Assembly (NCBI GenBank): GCA_003184365.1
Contig: NKYR01000084.1
Span: 62,001 to 126,000 of the forward strand
DNA length: 64,000 nucleotides
Reading direction: 5' to 3'
Source of the DNA: Evernia prunastri
Taxonomy: Eukaryota; Ascomycota; Lecanoromycetes; Lecanorales; Parmeliaceae
Position numbers and translations under genes: made by a program. Positions within the stretch are counted from its first letter, which is position 1. Each line of letters opens with the position of its first letter. Shown here piece after piece: positions 56,135-64,000 of this stretch. A model generated the notes under the pieces. That model saw nothing but the letters and a program-made list of their open reading frames with translations. It made no database searches and was not told where the DNA came from.

Positions 56135-59100
56135 TCAATCAATCATGACGGGGTCGTCATTCGAACCGGCCGCGAGATTCCGGGCGACCTCTGCGCGTCT
56201 CTCCTCGCTCAATGGTGCCATTTTGTACGTGGTCGGTTTCTGGGACTTCGTGTCGGAGGTTGCTGAATAATCAGTAGATGTTTCATGAAGAGTGAATTGG
56301 AGTGTCGGATCTTTACCTAAAGCTGGGGCAGGAGGCACAAGTCTTCTTGGCAGGTCATTCAAACTAGAACCATTTCTTACTACTGTGTTCGAAGACGTAG
56401 GCATTGTCACTGAAGGAGATAGTGCTGACGATGTTGCTTTGTACTGAGCGACTAGCTTCTTTTTTGTTCCGATGCCAACCTTCTGGGGGATCCCTTTCAT
56501 ATCAGGGTATTGCTGCTTGAGCAAGGCGGCCCTTTTTCTCTGTTTTTCTTGGTTCTCAGCCTTTTTACTCTTCGCAGATTGCGTGCTGGGCACTGGGGCA
56601 GCATCCACGGGACCTTCATTGATGGCTGAGTGAGTCGGCTGAAGCACACCGGTTGCGTTCTGCGTGTGGCGGAGTATAAGCTTCTTCCTCTGAGACGGGG
56701 TGATGCTATCAGGTATGTTCTCCATAGTTGGGAACTGCTTTCGTAACGCAGTAGCTCTGGCCACTCGGTTGTTTTCCTTTTTTTTCTTTTTCGCATCGGC
56801 TGGAGCCGCGGTAGATTTACCTGGAACTTTCTTCGAATTTGGAGTTTTGGCTGTACCTTTGAGTTCTTTCCTGGATTTTCTTGGCTTTGCATTGGAAGGG
56901 CGATCCGACTGGAAAGGCTCGGGTATGACATTGCCTATCGACCCCACATCCCCAGTATTCTGGATGTTTGCAGTAGCAACGCCTTGGATCTCACCCAATG
57001 GCCGAGCATTACTAATTTGCACTTCTGCTCCGATGCGGTCATCGGAGATGCCTCTGGTTTAAGACATCTTAGACAACGTCATGAGCTAAGCAGGGGGGGG
57101 TGCTTACACAACGTCTGGCTCGGGGGATCCCCATCGCTGCCTGTACAAGCGTCTCAAATGAGCTCGTTGCCATAGAAATGACTCGTAATTACCTCCAAGC
57201 GACCAGTCGAGAATACTTGGGCGATTGGCAATTTTCATCGCCTGAAGTATTTCGAGGTGGGCTCTGGCGAAACGTTGGAAGATTAGTGTCACATTTTTTG
57301 AACCGCCAGATATATCATTGTCAGGCTTGTTCGGATCAACTATGGCAAGACGATCAGCTTTGTTGTGTTGATACACAGAGCCTCGGAGATTCTGATGCTG
57401 AAAGGCAATCTGCACACAAGATGTTAGAGGACATTGGTAGGCACTCAAGAGAACATACTTTATCAAAATATCCAGGTGGATCCATTGAAATGCCTGTGCG
57501 CGTAATATCAAGTTGGTTGCCATATAAATCTAAGAATTCGATCAGGATCTCTCCCAGATTTTGCTCGGGAATTAGCTGCCCGCTCTGCACACGAGGCATG
57601 TTTTGCAGAAGGCTTGTCACCAAACACGTCACAGAAAAGCCACCAAGGCCACCGTGCTGCACTTCATTCATACCTCGCATCATCAAAAATTGCTTGATGA
57701 TCGTGACGAGTAGGGGCATCGCTGGAAATTGTTTTTTCCAGATGGCGAACGTCTCATTGGCTATGACTCCGGTATTGTTTTCAAATGACACATCCACTTT
57801 GATCATAGTGATTCGGTCGATGAACTTGACGATTGGTACCTTGGCGCCAACGATGACTTCCACACTACCTTGCGAAGCTATACCGGAAGACTTGATGAAA
57901 TCACCGAAGCGGAGCAACTGTTTCCTGGTCTGACACACCACTTTCTGTCCCGAGGATCGAAAGCCATTGGAGATCACGACAACATCCATGTCAGCATTAG
58001 GGAGATATAAGCCAGCGGCAAAGGACCCGAACGAATGGACATTGCAATTGGGAAGTTGACTGCTGACGACGTCTTGTAGGCGAGTCAAAAGCTCCTGACG
58101 AACCGTTTGCTCGAATTTTCGAGGACGAACAAATTCGTAGAAGTCGCAGATTTCCTTGTGAAGCCTACATATATCTGTCAGACCATTCTAAAGCATAGAT
58201 TCTGTCAACACTGACCTGAACCCAGCATTTGCTGTGATAGTGTCCGATCGACGGAGCCAAGGAAGCGGATCCGTGTTTTGGCCTGGCGCCCACTCTGGGA
58301 GAACGGAGCCATTTGCTTGTCCAAAACCGGCTTTCTTACGTGGCCGGAGCCTTTCACCCTTGATCTCGTCGTTGTAGTTTCTCTTACGATTTCCTAGTGC
58401 TCCGTCATCGTATGATAAGGATGTAAATGCATTGTTTGCCTTTGAATTCTCTGAAGATACGATCCCGTGTAACACTTGAGTATCGATAACAATTTCCTCT
58501 GGGACCAATGGAGCAGCTTCAAAGAAGGTAGGCGGCGGACCGAGGCTGCTGGCGGTTTCGACCTTACTATAGGTCCCTGGGGCATCTCCTGAAGCTTGGC
58601 CGTGAAGGTTTTCAAGATGACTGAAATGCTGACGAGGTCCTGATGGCGCGCCAGGCACACCAACACCGTAATCATCTTGGTCAACAGAGCTTGAGCGCGA
58701 AAGCACATCATCTCTAATCGAAGCTGTATCATCTTCGAATCCAAAAGAGATGAAGTCGTCATTGGCAGCCACTTGATTATGTTGGGACGCTTTTGCAGCG
58801 GTGTGGAGGTCAGATTTGCGTATTAGCTTAACGACGTCTTTTCTCTTGCGCAACTCTTCATCAACAGGAGGCAGAACGGTGTACGGATCCGGATTTGACC
58901 ACTTGGGTTCACTGTCGCCATCAGCGCGTTGACGCTTGCCTGAGCTCACAACTCTACGCTTTTTGGGTGGTTCAAGGGACCCGTCCCCACTCTGCTCAGA
59001 CCTGTCCACGTCCGAATCAGACTCGTCCATGGGCTCTTCGTCGCTGTCAGAGACATCATCTGCAGGCATATATCTCCTGATACCAGCTTGTTCGTCTGTC

Positions 59101-59546
59101 ATGCCAAGCAACTGCTCTGAGCCCGTCTCATTGCGTTGTCGAAGCAATGGGCGATCAGATGGAGCGACGTAATTGCCGTAATTGCCTCGTCCGCGACGAA
59201 GGTTATGACCCCCTCGATAACGATTCAAATTCCGATTATCCCTATGTTGGTCTCTCGGCCTCGGCCTGATGTTTTCCTGCATAGCGTGTTGTCTGGGCCC
59301 ATTGCTTCTGTTGTAATCCTGCTCCCGCGGGTACTGGGGCGCACCGTTACCATTCCGAAACGTGAAATCAGTCTGTGGGTATGTGTCCTGCTGCGGCCCC
59401 TGGAATCTCCGATCGCTGGTGCGGTATGAGTCGTATGGCGGAGGTGGGCCGGGCGGAAGAGGAGGCATGTCGCGTGGTGGCGGACGTGGAGGAAGATTGT
59501 GGTATGAGGGCGGTTGGTGACCGTAATTGGGGCGATAAGACGACAT
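56135..59546 (-). CDS. Trf4/Cid14-type non-canonical poly(A) polymerase (TRAMP subunit), 1085 aa
   Basis: Four exons, 58216-59546, 57459-58164, 57108-57409 and 56135-57053 (introns 51, 49 and 54 bp), keep frame throughout. The first 440 residues are disordered, Arg/Pro/Gly-rich at the start (PPRPPPRDMPPLPPGPPPP and RGGHNLRRGRGNYG) and acidic later. The nucleotidyltransferase domain has FGSFAAGLYLPNADMDVVVI with Asp502 and Asp504 as metal ligands and a third Asp in IKVDVSF. The PAP-associated domain has NLGEILIEFLDLYGNQLD and LAIVDPNKPDNDISGGSKNV. In yeast and fission yeast this enzyme adds short poly(A) tails to faulty nuclear RNAs for the exosome. A basic extension (about 790-1085) carries a helical unit twice and is longer than in yeast Trf4. 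I start at the ATG at 59546. Confidence 0.9.
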
Positions 59547-60830
59547 GGCTGAAGCGGTCTCCACTTGAAGAGGATCAAGGACGTAGAGCAGTTGTTCTGA
59601 CAATAACGATGTTCCTGGCTGTTAAGAGCACGGCTTGACTGCACCAATACCTTCGATGGTGTGGCGACAGGCAATGCTTCAACAGGCACCGTGAAGTCTC
59701 GACAACAGTAACCGTATGATGGGAGATCTCAAGACCGAGTGCGAAGCTTCTGTTACTGTCTCACAAGTCAAGTCTAGCTGGGCATTTAACGGCCGTTCAG
59801 CGGCCGCACTGCCGAGGGACACAAGCCACCAAGACTAGTCGATGAGATAATAGTAGGATCGGAAAGTAATATACACTCTACCTGACCATTCTCTGTATGG
59901 CCTGAGAGAGAGTTATGAGGTTGCAAAGAGAGAGTCGTTTGTGTTACAAAATCTCAGTGTGGTGGTGCGTCATTTACTTGATCTGCACTAAGCCGCTTTC
60001 GGATAATCTTTCGGCCCTATCACTTCACTCAGTCTCTGCAAAGTGATGGAAGGTGCCAGTAAACAATCCGCTACTTCTACTACTGCATAAATTAAGACAG
60101 GAGAAGAATAGTACTGAGAAGGATTGCAGCAGAGTGTAGGCATGAAGACAATAGTCAATGTTCTTATACACCAATGGACTCGGGCATCAAATCCGTACTG
60201 CGTTGGCTTTTTATTTGCTATCATTCGGGCTGTGGTTGCCATTTTTTGTCCGGCAAGGCCGCTCTAAAGGCTTGATGAATGTCTGATGACCTACTCGTGT
60301 ACTTTTCATGACCGACCATGTCCTCAGATCGTAGTTGACCCGCTCGAGGGATGCTGCTGCCAATTCAGCGACAGAACAATGGACAGTAGCCCCACGGAGT
60401 CCCATCATGTGTTATCTTCAATGTGTATGACCCGACCTAGAGGTCCTCTTTCTGGCAAGGAACCCTCATAACCGGTTATTGGTCCGGGGAAGGCATCTTG
60501 GGGGAAGACGCAGTAATAGGCTTCTTCTTTCCTACGGCCTTCAACCTCTGCTGGAAGCCCCCAGTGTGTACTACGCCTTTTCCAAGGCTTTTGCGATAGT
60601 GTATCCGTCACAGCAAATCCACCTCCTCCCATGGTGTGTATATGCAGTTCCAGCTTTCACTTCATCCGCGACGTCCGCCACAGCCCGGTGCTTGCCGCAG
60701 GAACCCTAGCCCGAGACAACGGTATTGTAGTATCCTGAGCAAAGGCCTTAGACACTGAAACGACAGTCCAGATATTCATAGTTGACAAGAGAGAGACTTT
60801 TCATTCGGAAGACGCAGCACTCTACGAAGC
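59547..60830. other. Region between poly(A) polymerase and Zn2Cys6 genes
   Basis: About 1.28 kb. It contains the promoter of the polymerase (left) and DNA downstream of the regulator (right). Minus-strand frames at 60211-60408 and 60405-60632 could be remnants or missed 3' exons of the regulator, but no splice path is convincing. Confidence 0.4.
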
Positions 60831-61758
60831 TTATTCAGAGTATGAGAGGCTGCTTTGTGGTGGAAAGCACAAGACGGAGTCGTGGCTGATAATACCTCTG
60901 CTCGACGTTTCTGAAGCGGCGGGCAAGTCTCGCACGGTTGGGAAGCAATTGTACTCCGGTAACGGAAACAGGGAGGGCGAGGAGGTCGATGGGGTTAGGT
61001 TCATATCGTTGGCAGAAACCGATGCATGAACAACGCTTCCCATCTCGCCGAAGACACTTCCTGGTGAGACGTATGCTGAATCATTATGAGGATATTGTAA
61101 CATGGTGCCATTCGGGAAGGATCCGATGGGTTCGAAAGACGAGGTCAAGGAAGAGTGCTGCTACATCAGGATGCTATCAGAATGTGTCATCGTATATGGA
61201 AGAAACAATTCCTTAAAACCAAATAAACAAGAGAAGACATGGTATGCTCACCTTTAACGGAGAGGTCTCAGCCAGGTCACCAAAGTCGTACCAACGATTG
61301 ATATTCTCGGCGAAAACGCCATGACCCTCGGAGCCTGGCGGCGCGAAGGGGATGTTGGTAGCATTTCTGAGCATCGTGTCGATGGATACATTGCCCATCG
61401 TTGCCGGTTGTTGAGCCCTGCTATTGTCAAATGCTAGCGGCTGGGTTTGTGCCTTTGAGGTCTGGACTGGAGATGGCGTCGAAACCGGCACCTTGCTTTC
61501 GCGTTCATTCTTGTGGCTTTTCCGCTCCTTTTCGGATTGTTGGCGGTTCAGACGGTCTGCTGTCCGCTTGTTCTTTGTGCCTTTTGGCCGCCCGATGCGT
61601 TTGGAGACGCTGTAGATGCAGTCATGATCCGAACTCCGACATCCTTGACAGGGCGTACCACCAGAGCACTTCATTTTAGCTTGGTGGCATATGTCACAGG
61701 CAGTCCGCAGTTTCTTTGATAGATGCTTGTTCGTCTCTCGATCCTGTGATGTCGACAT
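60831..61758 (-). CDS. Zn2Cys6 transcription factor, 3' end uncertain
   Basis: Exon 1 is 61252-61758 and exon 2 begins at 61160 (or 61157) after a 91-bp intron (GTGAGC...TAG). The Zn2Cys6 cluster has Cys21, 24, 31, 37, 40 and 47 (CDICHQAKMKC then CQGCRSSDHDC), followed by YSVSKRIGRPKGTKNKR, the linker style of AflR-like regulators of secondary metabolism. The rest is Ser/Pro/Gln-rich. The product would have 278 residues, shorter than the usual 400-700. A donor-like GTATTA upstream of the stop and an acceptor at about 60756 would extend the frame by about 30 residues, but evidence is weak. It may be truncated or have missing 3' exons. The DHA2 efflux pump on the same strand is 1.45 kb away. 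Confidence 0.7.
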
Positions 61759-63212
61759 GGTGGCGGGTTGGAGGGGGAAAATGGTATGTGGGAGAGCAGA
61801 AAATGATGACTTGGCAACTGAATGATATGCTCGATTCGTACTACTCTAATCAAGGGTCTAGGATAACGGCCCAACCCCGCGCAAGCCAGTTGAGATACTG
61901 TGTGGGAAAGTCTTCGCTTTACTCAACGTTTGACAACACAAGGTACTCAATGCCGATGAACAGTATTTAAATGAGAAGGGAGGAAGGGTTGAAGATTAGG
62001 GCGGTACCTGCCGCTGGATAAGTGTGCATCGGGCGGACCGTTAAGAATGCAGGATCTTGGCACAGACTATCTTGTGTCATATCACTGATCATGCCGTCAG
62101 CTTAGCAGGCGGAGTCTTCTCGACTTTTCCAGTGTCAAAAGACAAGCGAGCATACAGAGATGGCATGTTCATGCCGGCAGAACATATCCAATCTGAAACA
62201 TCTCCCTTGGTCTACTTCTTCTCGGGTCATTCAGGGCATGACAGAGACTATTCAACTTGAGAGAAGTGCCAAAAATCACAGGATCCAAAGACAGCGTTGT
62301 GCCAAGTCCATGTCTCAGGGTGAATTTTGGGTCTTGGGGAAAGGCCCGTTCCTGCACGTTGCGCCCGCATGAGGCTAGTGCATATTCTAACGCTGATTGT
62401 TCATGTTTAACGAGACAGTGCCATTGGATTCCTTTTTGGGCCTATGATGTCCTCAATGAGCTTAGTAGTCCCGTTGCCAATATGCAGCAAGGAATAATAA
62501 ATTTGATACTGTCGATTGCAAACACTCGATGTATACCGTCATGTATACTGTAGCAAGGGTGGGCTGTTAACTTCGAGCTGATGAGGTGTTTGGCGGACAT
62601 GAGCGTCTGACTCATTTTGGGTGGTGGTGGTGATTACTTGCATGAGACTAACAAGCGCTCGGTCTGACGATCAGTGTTGCCCGAAAAAAGAAGCCTTTCA
62701 TTGAGCCTCTGAGGGAGCGATTTGAGAGAACGCCGGTCACATTGGCTTGATACTGATGTACAACACTCATTCTCAGACTCTCAGTGGCTCCGTCTGTAGG
62801 AGGGGGGTGCGAACAGAGTTTGGCCCGGAAGAAGTATTTTTCCGCCCCGTCACCACCAAAAGAGTACAATAATTGTGTTTGCTATTTTTAGTCGTTATCA
62901 GAGGAAATCAGGGCAGTGATATGTCGTGTCAGGGGCCTTCACAGCTCTAGCCTTCCAAGAACATCCTACCGAGAACCCTAGTTGAATATGTCAGGCAACT
63001 CCGTAAAACTCTGTAAAGCATGCTCAAGACTTGGAGGAGATTGCTGTCGCTGCAATAATAGCTAGGTTTGAGCAAATGCAGATGGAGGGCACTCAAAATC
63101 AATGGATCAAATGGTGAAGAGAAATTATTTTGTGCATAGAAAAGAATTATATTAACAGGAAATAGACCGTTTGACACCGCATCCCCCTAGCGAAGCACCA
63201 CGCTATTGCACC
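61759..63212. other. Region between the Zn2Cys6 gene and the DHA2 pump
   Basis: About 1.45 kb holding the promoter of the regulator and the 3' flank of the pump. Short frames (62057-62553, complement 62648-62869) have no motif. No gene is supported. Confidence 0.45.
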
Positions 63213-64000
63213 TCACCTTTCAAGCTCTATGAGGTGCCTCCAAACCAGTTCTCCCAACCAACCGCCAAGACCTCTTCTCTCCTTCTTCTCCGCCTCAACT
63301 TCCTTTCCTTGTGTCAAATCTGCCCCTTCCACTTCCACAATGCGGACCTGGCCTCCTTGCCCCTTGCCTCGCCATAACAGCCCCACACAGGCTACCTGCA
63401 GCCCTGCAAACCCCGCCAAAATTTTCATTTGCAAATCATAACCGTCTGCAAACTTCTGCAGGACCATTCTCTGCACATCCGGTGGGAACCCTTTGATGGC
63501 CACCGTGCTCTGCAGCACTGCTGCGAGACCTTCGGAGCCGATTGAGTGGGAGAGATGTGAGGTGAGGTAACTGTTCATAAGCGCCGAAGCGAGCGCTAGG
63601 CCGAGAGCACCGCCGACGACGCGGAATTGGAGAAGAGCACCACTTGAGATTGCCAAGTCGCGATGCTCGACGACGTGGGGTGGGATGACGAGAAGCATGC
63701 CCCACACCATGCCTATCCCGGACCCGGAGAGAACTTCCCAGCCGTAGAGGACGGATGGAGCAGGCGTCATTATTGCATCCGACGAAAGCGTAGAGAAGAG
63801 CGACAGGCCAATCAGTTGTATGATTGAGCCTGCAAAGACGAGGTAGATGGGTGCTACGCGTGTGCGCTTTGCGAAAACATTTATCAGGATGCAGCCCAGT
63901 GCTATCATGAAGTTGAATGGCACCAAGCGGACGCCGGCTCCAATGGAGGAGATGCCATTAACGGTTTGGAGACGTTGGGGTATGTCGATCACGATGATAT
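63213..64000 (-). CDS. DHA2-family MFS efflux pump, C-terminal part (runs off right edge)
   Basis: This is the C-terminal part, about 262 residues, of a 14-helix drug:proton antiporter of the major facilitator superfamily. Visible features are FQ-like RLQTVNGISSIGAGVRLVPF, then several membrane helices (MIALGCILINVFA, IYLVFAGSIIQLIGLSLF and GMVWGMLLVIPPHVV), the segment LAISSGALLQFRVVGGALGLALASA, and a final helix MKILAGFAGLQVACVGLLW. The order fits the azole- and toxin-efflux class seen in fungal gene clusters. The tail is basic and Lys/Glu-rich, then WLGELVWRHLIELER. The start codon is beyond position 64000. Substrate is unknown. Confidence 0.85.
   Translation of the reverse strand, partial: IIVIDIPQRLQTVNGISSIGAGVRLVPFNFMIALGCILINVFAKRTRVAPIYLVFAGSIIQLIGLSLFSTLSSDAIMTPAPSVLYGWEVLSGSGIGMVWGMLLVIPPHVVEHRDLAISSGALLQFRVVGGALGLALASALMNSYLTSHLSHSIGSEGLAAVLQSTVAIKGFPPDVQRMVLQKFADGYDLQMKILAGFAGLQVACVGLLWRGKGQGGQVRIVEVEGADLTQGKEVEAEKKERRGLGGWLGELVWRHLIELER

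Noticed and set aside
1..64000. tRNA, rRNA, CRISPR arrays and bacterial-type operons
   Set aside because: No B-box-like GGTTCGANTCC with matching stems, no rRNA signatures and no regularly spaced direct repeats were seen by eye.

Overview
The window is nuclear DNA of a filamentous ascomycete (Pezizomycotina). The evidence is short introns (mostly 47-110 bp) with GTRNGT donors, CTGAC/CTAAC branch points and YAG acceptors, monocistronic genes on both strands, long gene-poor spacers, and characteristic fungal families: Pex24/DysF peroxin, Cut12-like spindle-pole protein, BTB proteins, Zn2Cys6 factor, fungal Hsp20, short metallothioneins and DHA-type MFS pumps. The class within Pezizomycotina cannot be fixed from the sequence. 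I see no rRNA, tRNA, CRISPR array or bacterial operon structure.

Layout. 1-9.4 kb: the 5' part of an MFS transporter leaving the left edge, a secreted double-psi beta-barrel (expansin-like) protein, a possible small membrane protein, a gene-poor stretch, a small secreted protein with a hydrophobic tail, and a 255-bp MITE with TA target duplication. 9.4-18.4 kb: a TMEM135-like membrane protein convergent with a Cut12-like coiled-coil protein, then a triplicated segment joined by single Ns that looks like unmerged contig ends, then D-arabinose dehydrogenase (ARA2-like). 19.9-24.1 kb: PAM16 divergent from a Pex24-family peroxin, followed by an RBR ubiquitin ligase. 24.5-25.8 kb: two tiny, separately spliced metallothionein genes of 26 and 23 residues. 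28-36 kb: glucosidase II beta subunit convergent with Rtf2, a long BTB-like protein, and an unrecognised proline-rich protein. 37.5-48 kb: a BTB protein with an internal duplication, an Hsp20 chaperone, an unrecognised secreted protein, an F-box protein, a second MITE and a tentative three-exon gene. 50-60 kb: a 1335-residue disordered protein and a Trf4/Cid14-type poly(A) polymerase. 61-64 kb: a Zn2Cys6 regulator and the 3' part of a DHA2 efflux pump that runs off the right edge.

Most genes are housekeeping functions that do not form one pathway: protein import into mitochondria, peroxisome biogenesis, ER glycoprotein quality control, nuclear RNA surveillance, replication termination, spindle pole, and erythroascorbate synthesis. 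The accessory-looking parts are the metallothionein pair, the two MITEs, the secreted proteins, and the regulator plus efflux pump at the right edge, which could be the border of a secondary-metabolite or drug-resistance locus. I did not find a convincing new multi-gene system. The most notable observations are the metallothionein pair with its 4-nt coding exon, an ATG-only first exon in PAM16, 3n-length introns that could be retained in frame (one splits the RING-like fold of Rtf2), the BTB repeat duplication and the assembly triplication.
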